Positions 1 to 8,378 of a DNA stretch of 64,000 nt are shown here, piece after piece. Position 1 is the first letter of the stretch. Every line of letters begins with the position of its first letter. Where the stretch lies: assembly GCA_001302245.1 (NCBI GenBank), contig LGYU01000013.1:186001-250000 (forward strand), read 5' to 3'. The notes beneath the pieces are model-generated. The model ran no database searches and had not been told where the DNA came from. It was given only the letters and a program-made list of their open reading frames with translations. Position numbers and translations under genes: made by a program. Origin of the DNA: Chitinophagaceae bacterium PMP191F. Lineage in GTDB: Bacteria; Bacteroidota; Bacteroidia; Chitinophagales; Chitinophagaceae.

Positions 1-570
1 GTTGGCATCAATGCGCAATTTAATATCCGGTCCTACCGCTTCGCGGATCAGGCGTACACGTTCCACATCCTCAGTTGCTTTTTTACCCAGTTTTATTTTG
101 ATGATGCGCACACCCCTGGCAATAAACTCTTTTGCCGTGACAGCCATATTGGCCGGTGAGTCAATACCAATGGTAAGATCAGTTTCCAGTTCTTTGGGTG
201 CGCCACCCAGCAAGGCATACAACGGTTTATGGGCTGCTTTGGCCGCCAGGTCGTATAATGCCATGTCAAAGGCACTTTTAATAGTGGCATTAAAAGCGGT
301 GAAACTGTGTAATTCCTGCAAACGTTCTTCGATGGCGGATGCATCTTTATTTTTCCAGATGGCAGCAAAATCTTTGGCCATGGCATAGCAGGTAGCCTGT
401 GTTTCGCCCACGATCATTGGAAAGGCCGAACATTCGCCTACACCATACAAGCCACTGTCAGTATGCACGCGGATGAAAATATTCTGCGCAAAGTGCATGG
501 TACCGGTGGCAATGGTAAACGGGTACATGGGAATGCTGAACTGCCAGATGTCGGTGTGTAGAATTTTCAT
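1..570 (-). CDS. Dipeptide (L-Ala-D/L-Glu type) epimerase, C-terminus cut by window edge
   Basis: Enolase-superfamily epimerase of the mandelate racemase/muconate lactonizing group, most like L-Ala-D/L-Glu dipeptide epimerases that recycle murein peptides. The 190 visible codons start at ATG 570 (minus strand). They contain the N-terminal capping domain (residues 1-125, with GVGECSAFP at 43-51), then the barrel with the catalytic K-x-K (K158/K160) and the first metal ligand in RIDAN (D188). The remaining barrel strands, roughly 150-180 residues, lie outside the window. It diverges from pntA across about 160 bp. The family is clear; substrate assignment is inference because enolase-superfamily specificity depends on residues that are not visible here. 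Confidence 0.85.
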   Translation of the reverse strand, partial: MKILHTDIWQFSIPMYPFTIATGTMHFAQNIFIRVHTDSGLYGVGECSAFPMIVGETQATCYAMAKDFAAIWKNKDASAIEERLQELHSFTAFNATIKSAFDMALYDLAAKAAHKPLYALLGGAPKELETDLTIGIDSPANMAVTAKEFIARGVRIIKIKLGKKATEDVERVRLIREAVGPDIKLRIDAN

Positions 571-729
571 ATCACAAAATATTATCCGGGCGGTAAAAGT
601 GCGGAAGTTACTTATTTTGGTTATTCTGCATGCAAAATTACAAGTGGTTCCCACAAAGTCAGTAAAAGTTTCTATCTTACTTCCGATTCAATTATCCAAC
701 AGGCAATTACCTGCAAATCTTCAGCGTTT

Positions 730-1830
730 ATGACGATCGGCGTACTCAAAGAACCATCCTTCGAAACAAGAGTTTCTCTCTTACCGGAATCAGTTGCCAC
801 ACTCACAAAAAAAGGAATCACAGTAACTGTGGAACAGGGCGCTGGTGCAAAGGCTTTCAGCACAGACGAAGAATATACCAAAGCAGGCGCAGTAGTAACT
901 ACTCGTCAGCAGGTATTGACCGGTTCCGAAGTGCTGTTGTCTATTCATGCACCGGAAGAATCCCTGGGTGGCAAAATACTGGTAGGTGTATTCCAGCCAT
1001 TGTTCAACCTGGGCCAGATGCAGCAATGGGCACAACAGGGCGTTACTGTTTTTAGCCTGGATATGCTGCCGCGCACTACGCGTGCGCAGAGTATGGATGT
1101 GTTGAGCTCACAGGCAAATATTGCAGGATACAAAGCGGTATTGCTGGCTGCATCATCATACGCCAGGTATTTCCCCATGTTTATGACGGCTGCCGGAAGT
1201 ATTGCGCCTGCAAAAGTACTGATACTGGGGGCCGGTGTGGCAGGATTACAGGCTATTGCTACTGCACGCAGATTGGGTGCTGTAGTGGAAGTATTTGATA
1301 CACGTCCTGCGGTGAAAGAGGAAGTGATGAGCCTGGGTGCCAAATTCATTGAAGTGGAAGGTGCTGCCGATGCGTCCAAAGCAGGAGGCTATGCTGTGGA
1401 GCAAAGTGAGGAGTTTGCCCAAAAACAAAAAGCAAAGATCGCAGAAAGCATTGCCAAAGCTGATATTGTGATCACTACTGCACAGATCCCCGGCAAAAAA
1501 GCGCCTGTGCTGATCACCACCGATATGCTCAACAGCATGCGTAAAGGTGCTGTGGTAATTGATCTTGCCGCTGCAACAGGTGGTAATACAGAGCAGACAA
1601 AAAATAATGAAACCGTTCAGTTTAACGGGGTAGCTATTATAGGCAATTCGTCTTTATCATCATCCATGCCGGCCGATGCCAGTAAACTATATGGTAAAAA
1701 CGTGCTGAACTTTTTACAATTGCTGGTCAACAAAGAAAATCAATTATACCTGAACTGGGACGATGACCTGGTGAAAGGCTCCTGTATTACACACGATGGA
1801 GCAGTGGTTCATGAAAGGGTGAAGGGGTAG
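730..1830 (+). CDS. pntA: NAD(P) transhydrogenase subunit alpha, part 1 (NAD-binding)
   Basis: Soluble domain I of the Re/Si-specific proton-translocating transhydrogenase, which binds NAD(H) and passes hydride to NADP+ on PntB using the proton gradient. It has the alanine-dehydrogenase/PNT N-terminal domain (about 1-135, opening MTIGVLKEP) and a Rossmann fold with GAGVAGLQ at 167-174 followed by EVFDTRP. The 366-residue length matches the split-alpha form, in which the membrane part is a separate gene. It heads a co-directional set with pntA2 (197-bp gap) and pntB. The main product is NADPH for biosynthesis and redox defence. No strong promoter match was found in the divergent gap upstream. 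Confidence 0.96.
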   Translation: MTIGVLKEPSFETRVSLLPESVATLTKKGITVTVEQGAGAKAFSTDEEYTKAGAVVTTRQQVLTGSEVLLSIHAPEESLGGKILVGVFQPLFNLGQMQQWAQQGVTVFSLDMLPRTTRAQSMDVLSSQANIAGYKAVLLAASSYARYFPMFMTAAGSIAPAKVLILGAGVAGLQAIATARRLGAVVEVFDTRPAVKEEVMSLGAKFIEVEGAADASKAGGYAVEQSEEFAQKQKAKIAESIAKADIVITTAQIPGKKAPVLITTDMLNSMRKGAVVIDLAAATGGNTEQTKNNETVQFNGVAIIGNSSLSSSMPADASKLYGKNVLNFLQLLVNKENQLYLNWDDDLVKGSCITHDGAVVHERVKG

Positions 1831-2027
1831 GGCTGAAAGTTTAAGGTGTAAAGTTTAAAGTGTAAGGTTGAAGGTGCTGTGGTGCAGAGATGCTTCATTC
1901 GGGATGTGTGATACAATGTGTTGCGGATAATGACGTAACCAACACATTCAGTGACCACCTTAAACATTTTGCTTTTCACTTTCAACGGTCTTTACCTGTA
2001 ACATAAACATACAACTTATAGCATATT

Positions 2028-2336
2028 ATGGAAACAGCATTAAACTGGATCGCAGCCAATCAGCAAATGATCTATATCGTTATCCTGATGATCTTTGTGG
2101 GAATTGAGGTGATAGGTCATGTGCCGGGTGTATTGCATACTCCGCTGATGAGTGGTGCCAATGCCATTCATGGTGTGGTGATCATTGGTGCCATTATTGT
2201 AATGGGAAAAGCTGAGAGTGGCAATTACGTAGCGTTGATACTGGGCTTTCTGGCCGTTGTGTTGGGTACAGTGAATGTGGTAGGAGGGTTTGTGGTGACC
2301 GACAGAATGCTGGAAATGTTCAAGAAGAAAAAGTGA
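2028..2336 (+). CDS. pntA2: NAD(P) transhydrogenase subunit alpha, part 2 (membrane)
   Basis: Short membrane part of the split transhydrogenase alpha subunit (102 residues). Three to four hydrophobic segments are visible at about 12-30, 44-60 and 64-88, ending in a basic tail (EMFKKKK). It assembles with domain I (PntA1) and with PntB to form the proton-translocating domain. The gap from pntA1 contains tandem short words such as AAGTTTAAGG and TAAAGTTTAAAGTG around 1838-1875, which belong to the repetitive intergenic sequence seen across the window. Its usual partner pntB is about 510 bp downstream, because a decayed S23-family gene sits between them. Confidence 0.94.
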   Translation: METALNWIAANQQMIYIVILMIFVGIEVIGHVPGVLHTPLMSGANAIHGVVIIGAIIVMGKAESGNYVALILGFLAVVLGTVNVVGGFVVTDRMLEMFKKKK

Positions 2337-2421
2337 TAAAAGTCCGAAGCTTAAATTCCGAATCCGAAGGGAAAACAATCCGTACACTTTTCAACGGCGG
2401 CTAAATGAAAAACCGGTTTTT

Positions 2422-2790
2422 ATGCAGCAAGGCAAAGTGTATGATCTGTTGGTATGTGCAGAGAGATTTTCTTTAAGTACCAGAGATTTTTGTTTAAAGC
2501 TAAAGCGTGATATTATCAATAGTGAATATATTGTTTAATTAATGAGGTCAGCAGGATCTATGGCGGAAAATTATATAGCAGCGGGTAAAAAAGATTTAAG
2601 ATTCCGGATTAAGGTGTGTAGAAAGGAAGCAAAAGAATCAAAGCTGTGGTTAAATCATGTTTTGACATACGGTGAACGAGAACTGGAAAAGGAGAGATTG
2701 GTACTAATACAGGAAGCTCTTGAACTGGAATTGATCTTTGGCGCTATTTTGAAAAAGTTGTTACAGAAAAATGTTGCAGATAATCAGTAA
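2422..2790 (+). pseudogene. S23/four-helix-bundle family gene interrupted by an in-frame TAA
   Basis: Reading one frame from ATG 2422 gives 38 codons (start MQQGKVYDLL, helix 1), a TAA at 2536-2538, then in the same frame an 82-codon ORF from ATG 2542 (MRSAGSMAENY, later KVCRKEAKES). The two pieces together match the S23/23S-rRNA-intervening-sequence (four helix bundle) family in order and spacing. The stop falls where the family normally has Gln (QLxRSAGS), so a single CAA-to-TAA change explains it. The 82-aa remainder lacks the first helix. The gene lies between pntA2 and pntB on the same strand, so it is presumably cotranscribed. Family recognition is from memory of the motifs; loss of function is inference. 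Confidence 0.75.
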
Positions 2791-2846
2791 GGTCTGTTGC
2801 AGCTTTCGGATTTCAAATTTTTATTTTTCGGTTTTAATAACTCATT

Positions 2847-4277
2847 ATGGAATTTAGCATACTTACTCTTTGCTACCTGGTTGGATCTGTTACATTCATC
2901 ATCGGATTGAAAATGTTGTCGAACCCGGCAACAGCACGTCGTGGCAACCTGCTGGCTGCCGCTGGTATGGCTATCGCCATTATTGGTACTATTTTTCTGT
3001 ATGAAGACGGTGGTAAAAAGCTGGGCAATTACGGCTGGATCTTTGCCGGCATCATTGTAGGGACTGTTATTGGTACACTGGCTGCCAAAAAAGTACAAAT
3101 GACGGCAATGCCGGAAATGGTAAGTATGTTCAACGGAATGGGTGGTGCCTGTGCGGCACTGATCTCTGCGGTTGAATTCGATTATTTATACCAGGCGTTT
3201 AAAACAATGGATGCACAGCCGCTGAGCGAGTTTGTATCCTTCGGTCATTATCTTACTATCATTGCCGGTGCTATTATTGGGTCGGTATCTTTTGCAGGTA
3301 GTATTATAGCATGGGGAAAGCTGAGTGGGAAGATCAAAGATTTTTCATTCAAAGGTCAGCATATTGTAAACCTGTTGTTGTTATTCCTGGTACTGGCTAC
3401 TGCTGCTTATGCGCATCACTCTGCTTCTTCAGCAGCCAATATTCCTTTCTTTATTACCATCGCATTATCGCTGGTATATGGTGTAATGTTTGTAATGCCT
3501 ATTGGCGGTGCAGATATGCCGGTGGTGATATCATTGCTTAACTCTTTTACCGGTGTGGCTGCTGCGTGCGGCGGCTTTTTATACGATAATAAAGTAATGC
3601 TTACAGGTGGTATACTGGTAGGTGCGGCAGGTACATTGCTTACCATACTGATGTGTAAAGCAATGAACCGTTCGCTGAAAAATGTACTGATCGGTTCGTT
3701 TGGTGGTAATGCTGCAGGTGGTGGAGCTAAAGGTGGTCCGCAGGGGGCTTATAAAGAAATTTCTCTAAGCGATACCGCTGTGATTATGACCTATGCCCAC
3801 AAAGTGATGATTGTACCCGGCTATGGTTTGGCGGTAGCACAGGCACAGCATGCCTGTCATGAACTGGAAAAACTGCTTACCGAAAAAGGTGTGGATGTAA
3901 AATATGCCATTCACCCGGTAGCGGGCCGTATGCCCGGACATATGAATGTGTTGCTGGCCGAGGCTGATGTGAGCTATGATAAGCTGGAAGAAATGGAACA
4001 GGCCAATGATGAGTTTTCAACTACGGATGTGGTTCTGATATTAGGTGCCAATGACGTGGTGAATCCTGCTGCCAAAACAGATCCTTCTTCTCCCATTTAC
4101 GGTATGCCGATACTGGATGTGGAACTTGCCAAAAATGTAATTGTTAATAAACGCAGTATGAAACCCGGGTATGCGGGTATTGAAAATGAACTGTTCTTCC
4201 GCCCTAAAACCTCTATGTTGTTTGGCGATGCAAAAAAAGTATTACAGGAGTTGATCACAGAGATCAAAAACCTGTAG
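2847..4277 (+). CDS. pntB: NAD(P) transhydrogenase subunit beta
   Basis: Beta subunit of the proton-translocating transhydrogenase (476 residues, normal length). The N-terminal two thirds are a series of hydrophobic helices (from about residue 4 to 285), forming the proton channel with PntA2. The C-terminal domain III binds NADP(H) and carries the fingerprint GYGLAVAQAQ at about 325-334, HPVAGRMPGHMNVLLAEA, and the LGANDVVNPAA segment. No intrinsic terminator is obvious before the next plus-strand gene at 4346. All three pnt genes look intact, so the enzyme should be functional despite the broken S23 gene inside the operon. Confidence 0.96.
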   Translation: MEFSILTLCYLVGSVTFIIGLKMLSNPATARRGNLLAAAGMAIAIIGTIFLYEDGGKKLGNYGWIFAGIIVGTVIGTLAAKKVQMTAMPEMVSMFNGMGGACAALISAVEFDYLYQAFKTMDAQPLSEFVSFGHYLTIIAGAIIGSVSFAGSIIAWGKLSGKIKDFSFKGQHIVNLLLLFLVLATAAYAHHSASSAANIPFFITIALSLVYGVMFVMPIGGADMPVVISLLNSFTGVAAACGGFLYDNKVMLTGGILVGAAGTLLTILMCKAMNRSLKNVLIGSFGGNAAGGGAKGGPQGAYKEISLSDTAVIMTYAHKVMIVPGYGLAVAQAQHACHELEKLLTEKGVDVKYAIHPVAGRMPGHMNVLLAEADVSYDKLEEMEQANDEFSTTDVVLILGANDVVNPAAKTDPSSPIYGMPILDVELAKNVIVNKRSMKPGYAGIENELFFRPKTSMLFGDAKKVLQELITEIKNL

Positions 4278-4345
4278 CAGTATTAAAAGCAATGCGGGAG
4301 CGTTTATTTTTGGCATAATTCGCTAAATGCGTTCTATTTTTACAT

Positions 4346-5770
4346 GTGCAATCAGCAAAATTACCAGAAGCATTATTAGATAGTCTGCAAGGTGTTACAG
4401 GATTTGATCGTGATGCCTTTGTACGCGTGCATGAAAGCGACATGCAGATCACTTCTGTGCGGATGAACCCGGCAAAGAGCGAATGGTCAGTAGTGAGTGG
4501 TCAGTGGGCGGCAGCTAACGGGGCAAATACTCACCTCTCACCATCCACCACCCATATTCCCTGGTGTGCCAACGGCTATTACCTTTCGAAACGTCCTTTT
4601 TTTACGTTTGATCCATTGTTTCACGCAGGTGTGTATTATGTGCAGGAAGCATCGAGCATGTTCCTGGAGCAGGCATTGCGGCAAACCACAGATCTGTCGC
4701 AGCCATTGCGTGTACTGGATCTTTGTGCTGCCCCGGGCGGTAAATCAACCTTACTGCAATCGCTGATCAATGAAAACAGTTTGCTGGTAAGCAATGAAGT
4801 GATCAAAAGCAGGGCTGGCATACTGGAGGAGAACCTCACCAAATGGGGTTCGCTGAATGCGGTGGTCACCAATAATGATCCCAAAGATCTGGCAGCATTA
4901 CAACATTTTTTTGATGTTATTGTAGTAGATGCGCCTTGTTCCGGATCAGGTTTATTCCGTCGTGATCCTGATGCCATACAGGAATGGAGTGAGCATAACG
5001 TACAACTGTGTTACCAGCGGCAACAACGGATACTGGCAGATATTTACCCGGCTTTAAAACCAGGTGGTGTGTTGATCTATTCAACCTGTTCGTATTCAAA
5101 AGAAGAGGATGAAACAATTGCAGACTGGCTGATAGAGGAACAGGATGCTAGCGGTATACGGCTGAACATTGATGCTGCATGGGGCATTGTGGAAGCAAAG
5201 TCTGAAAAACACAACGCATACGGATATCGTTTTTTCCCGGATAAAGTAAAGGGAGAAGGCTTTTTTTTAGCCTGTTTCCGGAAATCGGCAGATGATGTGC
5301 AGGCGAGAAAACCTGCAAAAAGATCCCGGTTGCAAAAAACAAGCAAGGCTGAAGATGCCATAATCCGTCCCTGGTTGAAAAATGATGCCGCGGTACAGTT
5401 GTGGAAACAGGGAGACCTGATCATTGCCTTTCCGCAGGTATTGGAACAGGAATTGTTGATGATTGCTGATGTTGCATATATCCGTAAAGCAGGAGTGCTG
5501 ATAGGTAAAATAGCGGGGAAGGAGCTGGTGCCGGATCATGCGCTGGCTGTGAGCACTATTGTAAGCGGGGAAATTGTTGCGATATCGTTAAAAAAAGAGG
5601 AAGCGCTGCAATATTTGCGTAAGGAAGAAGTTATCATAGCATCTCCCCGAAAAGGCTGGGCCTTGATCCAATATCAGCAGGTAAACCTGGGCTGGGTAAA
5701 GTTGCTGGGCAACAGGATCAATAACTATTACCCCTCTGGCTGGCGGATATTGAAAAGCGCAAACAATTAA
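4346..5770 (+). CDS. RNA cytosine-C5 methyltransferase (RsmF/NOL1/NOP2/Sun family)
   Basis: SAM-dependent rRNA m5C methyltransferase, 474 residues. The SAM site LDLCAAPGGKSTLL is followed by the two catalytic cysteines, C198 in DAPCSGSGLF and C248 in STCSYSKEED. The C-terminal 130 residues form the RsmF-like RNA-binding extension. The start is GTG 4346; the ATG two bases upstream is out of frame. Between MNPAK and IPWC (codons 45-70, 4478-4555) there is a low-complexity stretch, WSVVSGQWAAANGANTHLS, where relatives usually have a short linker. Its DNA shares an exact 11-mer (GTGAGTGGTCA) with an intergenic repeat near 44620, which suggests in-frame capture of repeat DNA. Which RNA it modifies cannot be read from sequence. 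Confidence 0.88.
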   Translation: MQSAKLPEALLDSLQGVTGFDRDAFVRVHESDMQITSVRMNPAKSEWSVVSGQWAAANGANTHLSPSTTHIPWCANGYYLSKRPFFTFDPLFHAGVYYVQEASSMFLEQALRQTTDLSQPLRVLDLCAAPGGKSTLLQSLINENSLLVSNEVIKSRAGILEENLTKWGSLNAVVTNNDPKDLAALQHFFDVIVVDAPCSGSGLFRRDPDAIQEWSEHNVQLCYQRQQRILADIYPALKPGGVLIYSTCSYSKEEDETIADWLIEEQDASGIRLNIDAAWGIVEAKSEKHNAYGYRFFPDKVKGEGFFLACFRKSADDVQARKPAKRSRLQKTSKAEDAIIRPWLKNDAAVQLWKQGDLIIAFPQVLEQELLMIADVAYIRKAGVLIGKIAGKELVPDHALAVSTIVSGEIVAISLKKEEALQYLRKEEVIIASPRKGWALIQYQQVNLGWVKLLGNRINNYYPSGWRILKSANN

Positions 5771-5810
5771 AATATTTCCACATCTTTGCAAGGTTACGAA
5801 ATCGCTATCT

Positions 5811-6839
5811 ATGTTGAAAATCAAGGTATTTCTGATCGTTGGAATGGTAATGATGCAACTGGCTGGCCTGGCACAGGACAATCTGCAGGTTCAGGGTGTA
5901 ACGCCACGGTTGTACATAATGCATACGGTAGTTGCCAAAGAAACCTGGTACAGCGTTGGGCGCCTGTTTAACCAGGTGCCCAAAGACATTGCTACGTTTA
6001 ACAATACTGTTATGGAAAAGCCGCTGGTAATTGGCCAGTCGCTGAAAGTTCCTTTAACGGACGCCAATTTTTCGCAGGACGGAAATAAAGCAGCCGATGA
6101 GGTATTTGTTCCTATATACCATGTTGTACAGGAAAAAGAATGGATGTACAGGGTAGGGCAGAATTACAATAAAATTTCAGTGGAGACACTGGAAAAATGG
6201 AACAACATTAAGAACGATCAGTTGCGGGTTGGGATGAAACTGACCGTGGGCTATCTTAAAGTAAAACCCGGACAATCTGCACTGGCTGCAAAAGGAACCA
6301 ATAAGATCGTTCCGGCCACTCCACAGGCGCCTGTTTCTGCAATAGCGGGTACTACCCCCTCCGAGCAGCAGCCTCCTGTAAAGAAAGAAGAAGAGAAAAA
6401 AGAAGTGGCTGTAACGCAACCACCGGTTAATAATCCTGTAAAGGAAACCACTACCACCCTGGTAAAAGAAGAGCCGAAAACAGCTGCTCCGGCAACTACT
6501 ACTGAAACACCTGTAAATACAGCGCCTGTTAATTATAAAGGCGGATATTTTAAAACCATGTATTCTGATGCCGGTAAAAACACTACAGGTAATGCCGGTA
6601 TTTTCAGAAGTACCAGCGGGTGGAAAGATGGTAAATACTATGCCCTGATGAATAATGTGGCTGTAGGCACCATTGTAAAAGTAACATTCCCTTCTACCAA
6701 CAAAAGTGTATACGCCAAAGTACTGGGACAACTGCCTGATATGAAAGAAAGCATAGGACTTACTATCCGCATTAATGATGCCGCCGCCTCAGAACTGGGA
6801 GCAGAGAATGGCAAGTTTTACGTGGATGTGAAGTATTAG
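5811..6839 (+). CDS. LysM-domain protein with RlpA-like C-terminal domain
   Basis: Exported cell-wall protein of 342 residues. A signal peptide (MLKIKVFLIVGMVMMQLAGLAQ) precedes two LysM repeats, at about 35-83 (YIMHTVVAKETWYSVGRLF) and about 105-150 (YHVVQEKEWMYRVGQNY), which bind peptidoglycan glycan strands. A Pro/Thr/Lys/Glu-rich linker (about 165-240) leads to a C-terminal domain of about 95 residues (GIFRSTSGWKDGKYYALMN onward) resembling the double-psi barrel of RlpA. RlpA proteins are septal lytic transglycosylases, but the catalytic Asp/His pair was not confidently located, so a purely structural role is possible. A strong bidirectional terminator follows at 6922-6948. Confidence 0.8.
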   Translation: MLKIKVFLIVGMVMMQLAGLAQDNLQVQGVTPRLYIMHTVVAKETWYSVGRLFNQVPKDIATFNNTVMEKPLVIGQSLKVPLTDANFSQDGNKAADEVFVPIYHVVQEKEWMYRVGQNYNKISVETLEKWNNIKNDQLRVGMKLTVGYLKVKPGQSALAAKGTNKIVPATPQAPVSAIAGTTPSEQQPPVKKEEEKKEVAVTQPPVNNPVKETTTTLVKEEPKTAAPATTTETPVNTAPVNYKGGYFKTMYSDAGKNTTGNAGIFRSTSGWKDGKYYALMNNVAVGTIVKVTFPSTNKSVYAKVLGQLPDMKESIGLTIRINDAAASELGAENGKFYVDVKY

Positions 6840-6921
6840 GGGTAGGTTATAAGCATTAGGTTATAGGTGGTGGAGTTCGTTTATATAATTGATGCGTAAA
6901 TAAACAAAAGTTTTTATAATG

Positions 6922-6948
6922 AAAAAGCACAGCGTCGCTGTGCTTTTT
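6922..6948. terminator. Bidirectional intrinsic terminator
   Basis: Perfect inverted repeat AAAAAGCACAGC / GCTGTGCTTTTT around a GTC loop. It carries T-runs in both directions and lies between the convergent ends of the LysM gene (+) and the MFS transporter (-). It should end transcription from both sides, including the long carbohydrate operon arriving on the minus strand. Confidence 0.85.
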
Positions 6949-7032
6949 CTATTTGTGGCTGATAACCTGGCTTACTATTTATCAGCCATTAAAATGCTTC
7001 ATGAATTAACTTAACACTTACAACCTATAGCT

Positions 7033-8319
7033 TTAAAACTCCGCAGGCTTCATCTTGGGTGTTAAAAAATGGATCAGTAACCAGGCCAGCAGGAACGAAA
7101 ATCCACAAATGATAAAGATGACGTTATAACCAGCCACAATGTTACCGCTGTTCTTATAGAAATCCAGTATGTACCCGATAAACGGAGGAAACAATACGCC
7201 ACCCAATGCACCGGCCATGCCGCCAATACCAATTACAGAACTGACTGCTTTTTTGGGCAGCATATCTGATACAATAGTATAAATATTAGCACTCCATGCC
7301 GCATTGCCAAGTATTGACAGGCTGATGAGCCATACTACTGTCCACATATCAGTAGTGTAGCGCGCACCAATGATGGGCAATACACATAGCGCGGAGATAA
7401 GCAATGTTATCTTACGTGATTTATATACCAGCCAGCCTCTTTTAATGAGCCAGGACGAAAGAAAACCGCCACCAATAGCACCTACTGTAGCAGCTGAATA
7501 TACGATTATCAGCGGCAGATTGGGCTTTTTAAGATCAAGATGGAAGGTGCTGCTGAAATAGGAGGGTAGCCAGAAGAAAAAGAAATACCACACAGGGTCT
7601 GTAAAGAATTTACCTACAATAAATGCCCAGGTTTGTTTCAGGCTAAACAGCTTGAACCAGTTTACTTTGGTGTCTTTATTTTCGGTGGTGGCTTCATTAT
7701 CACTGTGTATATATTCAAACTCAGCCTGTGATAATTTTTTCTGTTTTGCAGGCACTTCATAAAATATACGCCATGCCACCAGCCAGATGAAACCCAATGC
7801 ACCGGTAATGATAAATGCTTCCTGCCAGCCATACCACCCTAAAATTGCCGGAACCAGGATGGGGGCTACACAGGCACCGATATTGGAACCGGAATCAAGA
7901 ATGCCTGCTGCCAGTGCTCTTTCTTTTTTCGGAAACCATTCAGATACGGTTTTGATAGCAGCGGGAAAATTGCCCGATTCACCGGCTGCCAGTGATGCAC
8001 GTACCACACCAAATCCAAAGGTACTTTTTACAGCCGCATGCAGCATTGCAGCAATACTCCAGATGGTAATGGAGATCGTATATCCTTTTTTTGTTCCGAT
8101 CTTATCAATGAACCTGCCGAATATTACCAGGCCAATAGCGTAAGTGGCGGTAAATGCCATTACAATATGGCTGTAATCAGTTTCTGTCCAGTTAAATTCT
8201 TTTTCCAGTACGGGTTTCAGTAATCCCATAACCTGCCGGTCAATGTAATTGATGGTGGTAGCGAAAAATAGCAGCACGCAAACAAACCACCTGTAGTTCC
8301 CGATTTTCTGTTGATCCAT
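7033..8319 (-). CDS. MFS transporter, ACS/hexuronate (ExuT-like) family
   Basis: Twelve-helix major facilitator of about 428 residues, closest in pattern to the anion:cation symporter group that includes hexuronate transporters: YRWFVCVLLFFATTINYIDR in helix 1, the MAFTATYAIG and GRFIDKIGTKKGY loop, and SLAAGESGNFPAAIK. The start is placed at the Met of MDQQKIGNYRW (8319) rather than an upstream in-frame Met, because the fold begins there. It is the last gene of the minus-strand carbohydrate operon, 59 bp after the FucP-like transporter. A uronic acid or similar sugar acid is the best guess for substrate; this is inference from family and neighbours (GH28-like enzyme, isomerases). Confidence 0.85.
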   Translation of the reverse strand: MDQQKIGNYRWFVCVLLFFATTINYIDRQVMGLLKPVLEKEFNWTETDYSHIVMAFTATYAIGLVIFGRFIDKIGTKKGYTISITIWSIAAMLHAAVKSTFGFGVVRASLAAGESGNFPAAIKTVSEWFPKKERALAAGILDSGSNIGACVAPILVPAILGWYGWQEAFIITGALGFIWLVAWRIFYEVPAKQKKLSQAEFEYIHSDNEATTENKDTKVNWFKLFSLKQTWAFIVGKFFTDPVWYFFFFWLPSYFSSTFHLDLKKPNLPLIIVYSAATVGAIGGGFLSSWLIKRGWLVYKSRKITLLISALCVLPIIGARYTTDMWTVVWLISLSILGNAAWSANIYTIVSDMLPKKAVSSVIGIGGMAGALGGVLFPPFIGYILDFYKNSGNIVAGYNVIFIICGFSFLLAWLLIHFLTPKMKPAEF

Positions 8320-8378
8320 AGTAGTATGAATTAATGAATGGAGTTGCAATCGTGTTTTGAAATATAGTAATTGTTCTG

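Noticed and set aside
2-388. Plus-strand ORF of 128 codons at the left edge
   Set aside because: It is the complement of the dipeptide epimerase reading frame, which has clear enolase-superfamily motifs (K-x-K, DAN) on the minus strand.
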